Source: Plasmodiophora brassicae (lineage: Eukaryota; Endomyxa: Phytomyxea; Phytomyxea; Plasmodiophorida). Taken from it: a DNA stretch of 64,000 nt. The DNA is taken from the NCBI GenBank assembly GCA_036867785.1, contig CP145410.1, forward strand, positions 930,001 to 994,000, given 5' to 3'. A program made the position numbers and the translations under genes. Below, piece after piece: positions 23,674-36,302 of the stretch (position 1 is the stretch's first letter; each line of letters opens with the position of its first letter). Under the pieces are notes generated by a model that worked only from the letters and a program-made list of their open reading frames with translations, was not told where the DNA came from and did not search any database.

Positions 23674-24660
23674 TTAAACGGCATTGGATGGGTGAACTTG
23701 GTCACGGGGCGTATCGTCTGCGCCGCCTTGGTTGATGACGACGTTCACGACGGGAGGTGCTGCTTGTGCGGCTGGTGTCTCTTCCGCCACCTCCTTCGTG
23801 TCCTGCTGTTTGGGACATGCCGGGTGCTCTTCGACAACGATCTCCCATGCGGCATCCATATCGGATCGCCGATCCGCGTCGTTCTCGATCAGCGTCCAGA
23901 TGAGCGTGTTCTGGTAACGCGTGTTCAGCTGCCCGATCAGCCTGCGCATGCTGGCGATGCTGCGCTCAAGACGGCGTTGCTTGCTGGAAACGGCCTCGAA
24001 AGCGCCAAAGATGCCGAGAAGGATGAGGACGACACCAGTGATGCCCATGACCCAGTGATAGTCGACGCTGCCAGCTGGAACGCAGATGAAGGCAATGCCG
24101 ATTGGAAGTAGCGCGACCATGATTCGGGCGGATCGCATGGCGTCGCGGTCGCGGAAAGCAAACGCCATCAGGCCCAGGCACCCGAGAATGGCCATCATAA
24201 CGCCAATCGTGAGGCAGATCCAGGAGACATCGGTCGTATAGGGAATGATGGCGACCGACACGCCTAGCATGGCCAGGACGATGCCAAAGACGGCCCTGAA
24301 GCAAAGAGCGCCCATCAAGCCGGCGACCCCGACGACGATACCGGCGACCAGGAATGGCCTAATCAACCCAACGGATCAGTTCGGTTGCACGGCCAGGCGA
24401 CAACGATCGCGGTCCTACCATTGTTGGGCCTGGAAGGCCAGCGCAATGAGGAGGACGCCGAAGGGAATGCAGATGAATGGTAAGGCGTAGGCGACGCGGT
24501 CCCAGGAGCCGTTCCCGCGGTAGAAGCGCCGCGAGTACTCGAGGTTGATGCGCCTCAACTCATTGTTGAAGTCGTTGGGCGTGATGCAGTGCCCGATGGA
24601 GTCGTTCCAGCGGCCTTCGAACCGGCGCCCGTCCAGGCTGAGCTGGATCACCGCCGACAT
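23674..24660 (-). CDS. uncharacterised multi-span membrane protein
   Basis: Exons 24660-24419 and 24358-23674, joined by a 60 nt GTAGGA...TTAG intron, give 308 residues. The soluble N-terminus (ITPNDFNNELRRINLEYSRR) is followed by about six hydrophobic segments, starting AYALPFICIPFGVLLIALAF and including FGIVLAMLGVSVAIIPY, WICLTIGVMMAILGCLGLMAF, ARIMVALLPIGIAFICV and GITGVVLILLGIFGAF. A charged helix follows (SSKQRRLERSIASMRRLIGQ), then a disordered tail. The split Trp codon across the intron links the two halves. The N-terminal region vaguely resembles ERF4/GOLGA7-type modules, too weakly to assign. Function unknown. Confidence 0.6.
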
Positions 24661-24901
24661 GCTATCTAGGGTAGCGACGCGAGAGATAACACGACGTTAA
24701 GATTCTGAGCTACGATGCCAGTGGGGCGACCCATGCACGTCACATTCAATGCGGTGACTCACACGCGGCCAGACTGGTCTCATGATACGAGCCGATATGC
24801 ACGGTACAGTGTGAGTCAACGTCCTGATCAAGATTGGGCGGGTCTCTGACTCAACGCGAAGCTCCCCTCTGTATGTGTATATACGTTACCCTACAGGCTC
24901 C

Positions 24902-26059
24902 TTAGACGACCTGCTTATTCGTGTTGGATTCGAGACGATCTAGCAGCTTCTTGCGTTGGCGAACCTCGTCGTCGGTGAACAAAAGATCATCCACGTCGTC
25001 GCCTGACAATGCATCGAGGTCGATCGACCCGCTGCATGTTTCCTGGACGTGCGATACTTCCGAGATTGGTGCTTGTTTCCGGCCGCCGTACCTGGCAACG
25101 GCGTCTTGGTATTCTTGAACGACGGGATCCTCCGCGTTATTAGACGAGCTGATGCCCTGAAGCAATTCCAGGTTGTCCAAGATAGTGCCCAGCTGGGACG
25201 GCAGATTACGACGCGTGACCGACAACTCGATCGGTAGCTGGCTTGCAAGGCCCACCAACGCATTCTCAATATCAGCAACCCTCTCGCGAAGGCGTCGTTC
25301 GTTGACATCAAGCGCAGAAGCAAGGCGTTTCACAGGCGTCTGTTTCGCACTGAGCCTTACTCGAAGAGCAACCACGACAGCAGCACATGCCACGATCCTG
25401 GGTTGCCGTCCGCCACAGATGCCCGTTGCCCGAATCAAACCGATGATAGCTGTCGCACGTCGACCATCAGCGTATGTCCCGTTGACAGAGGCAACAGCGC
25501 GTCCGACTAGTCGAGCGGTGTCGAGATGATATTGGCGGGAAGGTAAGCGCAGCATGGCCCGAGACACCTCATGATGACCAGCGCCGGTGGCATCGGAAAC
25601 GTCTCTCGCGACGACCGGGAGTGACAGGCGTCGCGCAATCGAGTACAGGGCGGCCGTATCATCGGCAGTGGATGGCGATGTCGAAAACTGATTCGCAAGC
25701 GACATGGCCGAATCCGGTGCCCACGACGGCATTTGCAAGATCTGACATGCAGCCGATAATCGTTGCCGACGACGCATCGAACGGTTCTGGCCACGGTCGC
25801 TTAACGAAATACGTCGCGCGTCACGCGCGGCAGACTGTGACAGGCCTGCAACGGCCCCGAACCGGTTCGAGCAGAACACGCCACCGATGTGCGTCCCTTT
25901 GTCGACGTCGGACGGCGTCGGCGCCTGCATCGAAATGACGCTGGACGACAGCACGGCCCCGCATGACGTGCAGATGTACCCGCCAGCATTCTCCTCGTAC
26001 TCGGACGACGCGCCAGGCCCGCACGCTGGGCAGGACGGATCGCCAACGTCACCTTCCAT
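24902..26059 (-). CDS. TFIIB-family factor, divergent (BRF-like)
   Basis: Single exon, 385 residues from ATG 26059 (MEGDVGDPSCPACG). The N-terminal zinc ribbon CPACG...CTSCG is followed by a linker and two cyclin-like repeats. The second is recognisable around GRRATAIIGLIRATG and RIVACAAVVVALRVRLSAKQTPVKRLASALDV. A C-terminal acidic block LSGDDVDDLLFTDDEVRQRK resembles the BRF1 homology II region that contacts TBP. This suggests a Pol III factor (BRF) rather than TFIIB itself, but overall similarity is low, and a BRF2, Rrn7 or archaeal-like TFB paralogue is not excluded. Upstream in-frame ATG codons exist; the one chosen sits nearest the zinc ribbon. Confidence 0.65.
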   Translation of the reverse strand: MEGDVGDPSCPACGPGASSEYEENAGGYICTSCGAVLSSSVISMQAPTPSDVDKGTHIGGVFCSNRFGAVAGLSQSAARDARRISLSDRGQNRSMRRRQRLSAACQILQMPSWAPDSAMSLANQFSTSPSTADDTAALYSIARRLSLPVVARDVSDATGAGHHEVSRAMLRLPSRQYHLDTARLVGRAVASVNGTYADGRRATAIIGLIRATGICGGRQPRIVACAAVVVALRVRLSAKQTPVKRLASALDVNERRLRERVADIENALVGLASQLPIELSVTRRNLPSQLGTILDNLELLQGISSSNNAEDPVVQEYQDAVARYGGRKQAPISEVSHVQETCSGSIDLDALSGDDVDDLLFTDDEVRQRKKLLDRLESNTNKQVV

Positions 26060-26197
26060 CACTGACAACCATATCACGCAATTGGCGCGTCGCACAACTC
26101 CGTCGAACGTGCAGCTCGACACGGGCGACAGTCGCACATCCAATAGGTATGTAACCGTAGTCGCAGTGCGTTTATCGCTTCCCAGGGTCAGACGATT

Positions 26198-27786
26198 TCA
26201 AGCAGCTGCAGCTTCCAGTGCGATGCGCCGGGATCGTTCGGAGACATCCGGAGTCTCGTCGACGTCCGCTGCGAGATCGGGTGAGCGGTCAGCTGGGACG
26301 CGATGTTGATGCAGAATCTCGGGCATGGACTCGTGGGCTGATCTGAGGTTGATGACGATGATCCGGTTGTCGTCGAGCCCGATCCGGATGAACTCCTGCC
26401 CCCGACGATGGGCTGATTCGTACAGGTCCACGAAATGGCGCAGGTTTCGAACCCGATCATTGTCGACCGTGACAACTTGGAGATTCGTCAAGTCGGAGTA
26501 GCCCAGGTTGATCTGGTGAGTGAGCACTTGGGTCAAGACAACGATTTGTTCGTCAGGCTCTTTCAGTGTGGCATTCATGGAAAGGTCACAGAGCTTTCGC
26601 GGGCTCCGATTGTACCAATCGTCGCCGAATTCGTGCAAGTACGGCTGAATCAGCGGGCAGAAGACCAGGCCGGCCGCAATGAAGTACTGCGGTTGCTTGT
26701 CGTACTGATGCACGGGAACGACTTGCGGCTCCGGCCAGAGCGTCAGGTTCATCACGACCTCGGCGCCGTCGCGCCACACGGTGACTTCACAGGTTTCCTG
26801 GGCGTACTTCATCGAGATTAAATAGTCGAACGATATACGTTCACGACCACGCCAGTTGATGGTGCCATCGGTGCCGATTTCATGGCCGTCGAATGCGATC
26901 AGAACATCGTTCGGCTTGATGTATCCGGCGGCCGGAGATAAGGGTCGAACCTTGTTAACGAGAACTCCAACGCCAGGGCGGGGTAAACGAAGGAATGCAC
27001 GCAAGTCGGCGTTCTCAGTTGCCTGACACGTAACCCCAAGCGAGCAGAACCCGCCACCACAAGCGGGTCGCCGCGACTCTTCCAGGAAATGTTCAATGAT
27101 GGGAACAGGAATGATGAATCCACAATTTTCGTTTCCAACGTGAGACTGGAACGCGACGCCGGCAACCTTACCGTCCATGAAGGCCGGTCCGCCAGAATTG
27201 CCTGGGTTGATGGCCGCATCGATCTGGACAGCCAGCAGCGACGACGCCCCATGACAGTACTGTTGAGGCTCAACACGCGATACGACCCCCGACGTGACGC
27301 AGAGATTGTCACCACAGCTGGGGTACCCAGCAACCAGCACTCTGTCCTGCATGTTCGGTACGTCGCCTAGCTCCAGAGTGGGCATATCCTCCCAGAACTC
27401 GTCATCGGCGACTTCCAGCAGCGCCAGATCGCATTCGTGGTTGACATGTCGAGTGCGCGCATTGACCTTCTCGTGCGATCCATGTTTGCGAACCTGAATC
27501 CAGTTCTGATCAGCAACCACGTGGGCGTTCGTCACGATCCGTCGGTCGCTGAGAACGAATCCACTGCCTGTTGCTTCACGCTGTGGTTTCTTTTGCCACG
27601 GCAGCACCTGTACAGCACCGGCGGTTAACCGCGGGAGCGACGACCACACTGAAACGCAGCACCGACGTAATTCGGCGACGAGACCACAGAGTATACTTTG
27701 ACGACAGCGTCCAGTTGCGTATCGGTCGTATCTGAAAAGCGTCGGATGAGGCTGACTCCACGACAGACCCTGCGTAGCGCGTGCAT
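26198..27786 (-). CDS. DegP/HtrA-type serine protease, DEG9-like
   Basis: Exons 27786-27667 and 27607-26198 give 509 residues. ATG 27786 starts a presequence MHALRRVCRGVSLIRRFS typical for mitochondria. The trypsin-like domain contains the catalytic triad: His in IVTNAHVVAD, Asp in HECDLALLEV, and Ser in INPGNSGGPAF. Two PDZ-like regions follow. Splicing of the 59 nt intron gives VVSSPNYVLPWQKKPQRE, which matches the conserved start of plant DEG9-type proteases. The missing SPNY exon would otherwise truncate the first strand. Relatives work as ATP-independent quality-control proteases in organelles, nucleus or nucleolus. Location is inferred from the presequence. Confidence 0.88.
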
Positions 27787-27999
27787 TGCCGCGAAGCAGC
27801 GCTGTTCGGGCGGGTCGACGCGGACGCCGTGACGGGGTCCTCTTGGCCGCCCGTCAGAAATGGCGCATGCATACATACCTCGCAGTGGTCGGAATCGCCT
27901 GCCACCTACAGTATCTACTGCGCTTCACGTTCCAAAGGTGTGTGTTGGCGAATGTGGGGACGGGCCAGGGCGAATGCGGAACTGCAGTCACGGTATATA

Positions 28000-30900
28000 T
28001 TATCGTCCTGAGCGGTGGGGTAGTGGCGGCGACGTGGTTCGCGTGGCCAGCTTGGCGGTGGAGGGCGGCCGGTCTTGCAGGACGGTTGGCGTGGCAGTGA
28101 TCTTCAGGCCAGGGACGCGGGCTGATCGTCGGGTATAGGATGAGGCGGACGTCATGGATGACCGGGGGCGTTCGCTGAGGCTGCCCTTCGACGCCGATGT
28201 CGGTCGCCATGGCGTCAGGGCAACTTGGTCGAGGCCGATGCGGGCCCTGGGTTTCTGGCACGATGCCGCCCGGGTTGACATGCCCGGTGTTTGTGCTAGG
28301 CTCGTCGTATCACCGGGTTCACCGTGTTTGCTAAGTTCCGTGTCAAACCATTCGAGGTTGCGAAGCCGCGCGCATTTGTCCATTAGCGTCGCTTGCTCCG
28401 CTCGCATCCCCGACATCTCTTCGATGAGTTCAGCATTTAGACCACGCTGCCTGCGAAGGTCCTCAGCAGTCGCAGTTAGCCTGTGGCCATTTCATTGTCA
28501 GTATCGATGTCAAGGTAGAAGGCAGCGCGACCACGATTTACTCTGCTTCCTGTCCAGCGCTGGCCTCCTCCAGCTGGGCGATTCTCTCCCGCATTGAGAG
28601 TACTTCTGCTATGGCGTCGCCCTTTGCACGACGCTCGGCGATGAGCGCGCTCTCACACAGCTTCAGCTTCTGCCGACTATTTCAGACGACGCGTCCCAGT
28701 TCCGACTCACATCTGACGAACCTTTGTAAGGTATGCTTGGGATCCAGGCGTGCCTTCAGTCGCGTTCCTGTCGGTCGTCATGCGCTGAAGCGCCTGTGAC
28801 AGTGGTCGCCCTGTTACGACACGTGCGAATCCGACACAATCTCCAAACTTACCCTTTCGGCCCGGCGGACGCGATTGATCAAAGCAGTCACGTCGACATC
28901 TTTCAGGTCAGAGAACTTCTGGACGTCGTTCTCCAAGTCAGTCACGTGCCTTTCGTTCTTCGCTTTCCAGGCGAGCAGCTTGCGTCGATCACGTTGGCAT
29001 GCCTCCAGGTCTTGCTTGATGGTCGTCATGGAGTCTCGCGTGAGTTTCAGAGCATTCTTCTCGTCAACAAGCTGTTTGAGCAAGATTTTCTCGCGAGCGC
29101 GGGCTTGTTCCAGGGCTTCGAAAAGCTCACGAGCCTCGACTGCTTTTTCGTTCGATTTCTTGATCTGTGCGTCGATTCGCGCCTGGAGAGTCACTTCTTT
29201 CATCTCGAACAGCGTTTTCATGCGCAGCATCGCTCTTTGCATTTCGACCCGCTCGGCCTTGGAAGCCGCTTCTTCGGTGAATGCCCGAACGACTTCCAGC
29301 GTTGCGCGTTTGGTCTGGAATGGGACACGTTTGGAATCTACCACGCCCAGCAGTGCCTGTCTTCGAACGTCCCCGATGCCGCTGGCGACTTGTTTCTTCA
29401 GGTCGCTTTTGTACAAGCGGAACTTGCTTTCGACGAGCACCAACTGCGCCTTAAGCGAACGAATCTCGTTCTGGAACTCGGTCTGGACTTGCTCTCGAAC
29501 TTGCGACGCCATTTCGGCAATGCGCTCTCGTACACGACGCTCTCTGTGCCGAAGTTGTTCCAGCTCAAGGATAGCACTGAAGTGCGCGTCAATGACGCCT
29601 CGACTGATTTTCCATTCGGCGTTATCTCGCTCATCTTTCAGGGCCCGTTCCAGCCGACGGTTCTCGCTCTCCACAAGTCTCAGTCGGTGAAGCATTGTCT
29701 TTCGCGCCGCAGCCCATGTTTCGTGTGTTTCGTGCGCGGCTCCTTCATCACCGCGAAGAACCGCTCCCGCTAGACGCGCCAGTGCTGTCTGCACGTCGTT
29801 CACCGCCAGGACTATCTTGGCTCTCAGCCGTCCATCCTTGGTTGCCACGTGTTCTTTGCCGTCCCCGGATTGCAGGCCGCTCGGTATGGCGACGCTCTTC
29901 AAGTCCTCGACGAACTGGCGAATGAATTCCAAGCGCGCAGGAGGCATGGCAGATGCCGCCGCTTTCGCGTTATCTGATGGGCTTGCCAGTGCCCGGGTGT
30001 GCATGCGAGCCTCTATCACATCCAGTGCATGCATTTCTCGTTGAAGGGCGGACTGCAGCACGACCCGAATGCGGTCGAGATCGTCGGGATCTTGGAACGT
30101 CAAGAACAGCGCCGGGGATGTCCCGATAAGCGATGCATCGCCGGCCCGCTTCGACAAGGCAGCAAATTCGGTTTTCAGTACGGCATCAGGAGCCGTCGGA
30201 CCCCCCGTCCCGTCTCCAAGATCAGCAAGAGCACCCGGACGACGTTCCTGCAAGGCACTCAGCGGCCCAAGCTCTTCAGTGGCAAGAGTCGCAAGCTCTT
30301 GAACCGGAGCCGCCTTAGCCTTCACCGCCGTCCATGGCCGCAGCAAATCGGGTGAATAACGTCGGAGTGTGCAAACGTAATCATGCAGGCGAAGCGTGAC
30401 GTGGACTTCACTCAGGAAAGCGACCCGTTTCGCAAGCGACCCGAGCCCTGCGATCCTGTGTTGAATTCTTCGGTAGTGTACGTCAATCTCTTCGCGAACA
30501 TCCTGGTCTAGCGAATGCAAGGCGACACACATGCCTTCCGCATCGTCGGCGTCCACATGATGGAACATGCTCGAGTCGGGCGGTTGCAGTGGCGAATCAG
30601 CACGGCAGCGCCGAAGAAGACGCAGCTGATAGAGCACGAGGGCAACGTGCTCGGCAATGACATTCGCCGACCGTCTCGCGTTGGCCATGTGCAGGGCGCC
30701 CTCTTCATCCATGATCAAGTCGTTGTTGACGTCATTGAGAGCGATCCGCAGATGACGGGTGGTCCTCGCATCCCGCCATCGTGCATTTGGCGTTACTTGG
30801 GACTTTGGCGTGATCATCGGCGCTGATTCCTTCGAAAGGCATTCGACTGATGAAATTGCCCCTGCCAAGCGAATCAGCCCTCGTACAGCCAGGGCCTCTT

Positions 30901-33900
30901 GCTCGACGTCATCAGCGGTCACAGAATCCAAGACCCCGCCGCCACTTGTGAACTCGTTCAGCAGGTCAATACCGCGACACAGGTTCCAGACCCGATGGCG
31001 CTCGGCTGTGGGTCCCCTTGAGAAGGGGGTGGATGCTGGCGACAAGGTCGAGTCAACATGGGCAGCTAACTGATCACATGCCAACATAAGGTCGCCAATT
31101 AGAACAGGCGTTCGCAACGACGGCAACAACTGTCTGCTGAGCTGGACGACAGACTGAAGCAATCGATCTGCCGCGGCGTCCAGCCGCGATCGAAGCCTGG
31201 GGAGGTGGGCGTCGTCGGATAGCTGCCGACGAAGCCGCCCGAGCACGTCTGCTGATAAGCCTGCCAGGGACAGAACCGAGTTCTGTGCCAGCAACGACGT
31301 TGATGAGGTCGCGCGTACTGTCGTAAGCGTGTCATGGTGCTTGACGACGAGACCCAGGGCGGCAAGAAAGATCCGCTGCAGGGCGGCCATGCCGGCGAAC
31401 GCCCGTATGGAAGTTTCGACGGTATCAGGCGACGCGTTATTGGACGAGAAACAGTCATCAACGAGTGCGTCAACCGGGAAGCCGACCGACTGCGCGATAA
31501 ACCCGCTCACGCCCACCAGATCCGGTTCTGCTTGCCCCGTGACGACCGTTCGAGCGCTCTGCCCTGTAATGATGGATGCGCAGATATCGCTTTCGACAAC
31601 GGCATCGATAAGTATCATTCGGGCATCCACTAGTCGCAGGAACTGAAGCTTGGCACGGATGGGGTCCTGCGACGAATTGGAGAGGGCCATTGTCGGTGCC
31701 GACGGAAGTGCCTCCGTCCTGGCAAGAAACCTCGGGTCGAATTCAAGCGAAGGAAGGGGGCCATGGTGCGTTTCCAGACGGTGCAGGCGCCATAGATGCA
31801 GGGCGTGCTCGAGAATCGCAATGGAGACATGCTGGACCTCAGCCACTGAAGTCGGTAACCTGGAGTTCAGGCGGCGCCAAACGTCATGCACGTTGTCGCA
31901 TCGCGCCTCGATGCAATCCAGCAGGTCTACAATCCATAACGTTCGCTTGCACAGATCCCTGCCGCAGTCGCACTGGTAAGTTGACGGTCACCGACGAGAG
32001 ACGAGCGACTCACAGCAGCGCAACAGGGCGAACCGAATGCGGCAACAGGTACACGCGCCCGGCACCATAGTCGTCTGACGTGGACGGGGCCTCGGCGTCC
32101 ATGTGCATTTCGAGAATTTCCCGAATCAGCTGTGCCTGCACCCGCAGGGCAGTCGTGTCCCTTGCATAGTGCTTGGCAAAGTATGCCGCGTCCAGGTCCA
32201 CACATGGTCGGCGCTCCATCAGGGCAATGATGCGACCAGCGATTGCCCCGAGCGCGTCTCGGTCGACGACGTGCTCGTAGACCTCCAGCAGCGCCATCGC
32301 CAGGTCGACCTTGGCCGACTGGAACTCCATCTCCGACGACATCAGGTCCAGCAACAGCTTCGCCCGATCGCATTGCGCTGACGATTGCGCCGACGTTACG
32401 ACATCCTGCTTCTTCTTCTGCTCTCCGTTATGGGCATCATCATCATCAACGGGCTCGCCCTCAGGCGTGACCTCAATACCGTCACCCTCATCCGAGCGCG
32501 GAGGTCGGTCCGTTTCACAGGCCTGGTCGGCACCGGCAACATCGGCGCGGCCAAGAAACGACGTTCCGATCAGGAGAAGGTCGCGTTTGATATCCCGTAG
32601 GTCGTCCAGCGCAGCATCATAGATGATCGGTATGCCATCGGCATCACGAACACGAAGGTCGGCGCCTGCGGTATCGGTGACGGTGGCACCATCGTCAACG
32701 ATCGCCTCGAACGTGTCGTCGCGCGTCTCTAGCCCTTCGTACTGCATGAACGTGTCCTCGTCGATGATGAAATCGCGAGGAAACGGTTGTACCAGGGTGC
32801 CGGGCGTCGTCGAGGGCGCTCCTTTGGCTCGATAATGCAGTTGCATGCGGTCCTCGCGTGCGAACCCGCCAATGGCGTCGATGGTAATGCGACGCTGGAT
32901 GGCCCTGAGGACGTTCAGCCTCCGAAGCAGTTGCAACTCGACGCGACGCGTCAGTGCCGCGCGAAGCAGGTGCATAGCGGCGAACTTCTGCACAACGGGC
33001 GTCTCGTCTCGTGCCGCAAACGTTGTTGCTGTTGTTGCCGGTGACGTATCGTCTGGGCTGGTCGTTGCCGCCGCATGGCTTTCTGATTCTGACTGATTTC
33101 GTTGTAGTTCGATGCGGTCGACGTACGCCTTGGCGGTCTGTAGGCAGCGCTGGTCAGCGTCCAGGTCGTCCTGCTGGTCCACGGCCATGGCCGCCGACAG
33201 TAGCAGCTGATCGGTGGCACCCAGACCGACCAGCCTCGCCTTACGGGCGATCTCACCCGGCAACGGCATCATCATCGTCGCGAACGTCTGCCTGAGATCA
33301 GGGATCCAGGTGGCGTGCTTCACCCGGAGCAACGACGCATTCCCAGACCCCGCCTCGGCGTCGTACTCGATGGTTCGACGCTCATCGGCGACGCGTTTCG
33401 TGACGTTCTGGGAGATGGCGCGGGCGGCCGACAACAGGCGATGAGCGTTGGATAAGTCGGGCGGCGTCCCCGTGGCAAGGCGAGCGAACAGGTCTCCGAG
33501 TTCGGCGCTCAACGCCTTGTCGTCTGTGACGACGATCATGGGGGCGCTGGTCTCCCGACCGTTCGCGTCTGTGAGTCGCTCGCGGATCGTGTCGACGATT
33601 TGCTGACCGGCGCCATAGACCATCCACTTCAACCGCAACAGGAACCGGCGCGCGTGCGCCACATGCGCGTCGCGGTCGTTGCAATCTCGGACGAGCTCGT
33701 CGACGTCATCGGGCATGACGACGTCGCTGTGCCGCAGACGGTCACGACGACGACGGCAGTCGTAGTACTCGTTCGCCAGGTTCACCATCGTGTCCGTTAG
33801 GGTGTTCCCCAGGCGCTCGATGCACTCGGCGTTCGTCGAGAACGTGTTCCACCGCACCAGCAAACGGTACTTCGTCAGCGCGATGGAGGACATCTTGGAC

Positions 33901-34343
33901 GCGAAGAACGCGTGCAAGCGCTCCTTCAGCTTCGCCATGTCGGGCTTCTCGCTGATGCTCTCCAATGCCTGCGCTGGGGGTATCAGTGTCGTCACCGCCA
34001 ACCGTCAGCATCGCCCTCCCACCGCCTCGACTTCCTTGTTTGCTCGGACCCACGTCGTGACTTCGTTGGCGGGCTCGATGACGACCTCATCGGGGCGGGT
34101 CAGTCGCTCCAGGATCTCGCGGCGTCGTTCCCGGCACTGATCGGGGTTGGGCACCGGCCGCTCCACCATCGTCGACGCTATGGCCGGCAGGTTGCTCTCC
34201 AGACTGCCTGGATCGTCCAGCGCCAGGCCATGGTCTTCGACGGCGACCCGCGCCTCGCTGGTGGCACGTGTCAGCTCCACATCCAGGACGGCCCTGATGC
34301 TGTTGTCCAGGTCGGCGACCGTCATCCGGCGCGTGCTCGCCAT
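28000..34343 (-). CDS. giant coiled-coil protein, CCDC162-like
   Basis: Six exons (34343-34023, 33968-32014, 31958-28853, 28793-28722, 28669-28542, 28480-28000) join in frame to 2,020 residues. The N-terminal third contains a helical region with the stretch VDLDAAYFAKHYARDTTALR, which I match from memory to the CCDC162/C6orf183 family. The splice at 32014/31958 restores PVALLDLCKRTLWIVDLLDC. From about residue 1,450 on the protein is a long coiled coil (LRLVESENRRLERALKDERD; QARAREKILLKQLVDEK). No enzyme motif is seen. CCDC162 relatives are associated with ciliated organisms; that is weak support. The two smallest exons (72 and 128 nt) rest on splice signals and frame alone. Confidence 0.65.
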
Positions 34344-34736
34344 GGCCGGTCAGGCGGGCGCGCCGATCACAATTACGGGTACGTACGTACGTACGTACAC
34401 TAATGGCACCCCATGTCGATCTGGTAATCGTTAGAGGCGGGACGGACGGCGGGTCCACTATAGAGGTACTACCTCTGTGTGTGCTGGTCCGGCAAGATTC
34501 TGCTGGCGTTGCGCAGAGACGGATTCGACAGGGCGCGCGAGGGCACACGCGACCCCCGAAGATATCATCTCGAGTATGGTGGACGCGCGATCCCATACCG
34601 ATTTGCGGGGTGTCGGGTGTGTGTGGGTGTCGCTTCGTGCTCTCGGAGGAGGGTCACGTGTGCTGCGTCATCCGTCGTCGCGAACCGCTGGTGGCCCCGC
34701 CGTTACCGCGGCCCGCTGCCCTTCCCAGCATTGCTA
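34344..34736. promoter_or_regulatory. divergent promoter region, CCDC162-like / MAP kinase
   Basis: This 393 bp gap separates two genes transcribed away from each other, so it should hold both promoters. It contains a (TACG)n tract at about 34380-34398 and an interrupted palindrome AGAGGTA-C-TACCTCT at 34462-34476. No TATA box is obvious and no gene is seen. Confidence 0.5.
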
Positions 34737-36171
34737 ATGTCTGATTCGACGCCAGCCGTCGACGAGACCGTCACTGGGTCCACCTCCCGACCCACATTGT
34801 CGAATGCGGCCGAACCGTCGACGGGCGGTGCATCGCCGCCGGCCGCCACGCCCAACTGGAACGAGCGGCATCAGTTCTCTGCGTCCGGGACACAGTTCCT
34901 TGTCGATAAGCAGTACACGCCGGTGAAGTCGATCGGGTCGGGCGCCTACGGCATCGTCTGTTCGGCCATGGACACGGTGACGCAGAAGAAGATCGCCATC
35001 AAGAAGATCAGCGCCGCGTTCGACGACCTCATTGACGCCAAGCGCATCCTTCGCGAGATCAAACTGCTGTCGCACTTCAAGCACGACAACGTCATCAGGT
35101 GCTGGCGTTTCGCTCCAGTCGACCATGCGAGGCGCTGACGATGGTGGCAGGTTGGTCGACATGGTGAACCCGTTGACGGCGGCCCAGTTTGACGACGTGT
35201 ACATGGTGATGGAGTGCATGGAGACCGACCTGCACAAGATCATCTATTCGAAGAACGAGCTCACGGATGAGCATTGCCAGTACTTCATCTATCAGATCCT
35301 GCGCGCCATGAAATACGTCCACTCCAGCAACGTTATTCACCGGGACCTTGTCAGTCGTCGTCCTGGCCGGCTGCCTCCGAGGCAGATGCTCTGACGGGTG
35401 GCTCCCTCGTATCAGAAACCAAGCAACCTGCTGCTAAACGGAAACTGCGACCTAAAAGTCTGCGACTTTGGCCTGGCAAGAGGCACGAACGACAAGGACG
35501 ACTACGAGCTGACCGAGTACGTTGTCACACGCTGGTACAGAGCGCCCGAGATCATGTGTGCCTGTCAAGACTACGATCGGAAGAGTACGTGGCAACTGGC
35601 GCGTGTCGTTTGCCGACGTTTTCTGACGCTCCAGGTCAGTCGACGTGTGGTCGATCGGGTGCATCTTTGGCGAGATCCTGGGCCGGAAACCGCTTTTCCC
35701 TGGCGACAACTACATTCACCAGCTGAACCTGATCTTCGGGACTCTAGGGACGCCCAGCGATGCCGACCTGGACTGGATCACCAATGCCAAGGCGCTGCAG
35801 TACATTAAGAACCTGAAGAAGAAGCCGTCCATGCCGTTCGAGCGGGTATATCCCAAGGCGCCGCCTCAGGGTGAGATCGGCCGGCCTTCCATGTTTATTC
35901 GTCGGAGCGACTCACTGCCACCATGCTGACAACAGCAATCGACCTGCTATCCAAGATGTTGGTGTTCAACCCAGCGAATCGGATCTCCGTTGAGGACGCG
36001 CTGGCGCACCCGTACTTGAAGGCGCTGCACAACCCCAAAGACGAGCCCATTTGCCCCACGACGTTCGACTTTGAATTCGAGAAGCAGGCCAACACGAAGG
36101 TTGGCATCCAGAAGCTAATGTTTGAGGAAATCGAGAAATTCAGGCCCGGTGTCGTCAACCCGATCCTGTGA
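34737..36171 (+). CDS. ERK-type MAP kinase (TEY)
   Basis: Exons 34737-35098, 35151-35349, 35416-35584, 35640-35870 and 35936-36171 give 398 residues. The Gly-loop is [12 protein letters not shown], the catalytic lysine is in IAIKKIS, followed by [14 protein letters not shown] (spanning an intron), DFGLARG, the TEY dual-phosphorylation motif in [16 protein letters not shown], and the common-docking-like C-terminus. TEY places it with ERK1/2 and fungal mating or cell-integrity kinases. The Ser/Thr-rich N-terminal extension of about 50 residues is not part of the kinase fold. All four introns are phase-consistent and 51-66 nt. Upstream MAPKK and scaffold are not in the window. Confidence 0.96.
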
Positions 36172-36302
36172 GACGCGGTCATGCGCGCGTCAACAAACAC
36201 GAACGCACCGCCCAGTGATGACGGCAATACACGTATGCAAACTCCCATTCCGGAGAACGTGTATAAACAATGGACTTGTACGGACGAGGTCACGGCCTGA
36301 GC

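Noticed and set aside
34380-34398. (TACG)n tract as telomere or mobile-element end
   Set aside because: Only about four to five units, no flanking inverted repeats or element genes; a simple microsatellite.
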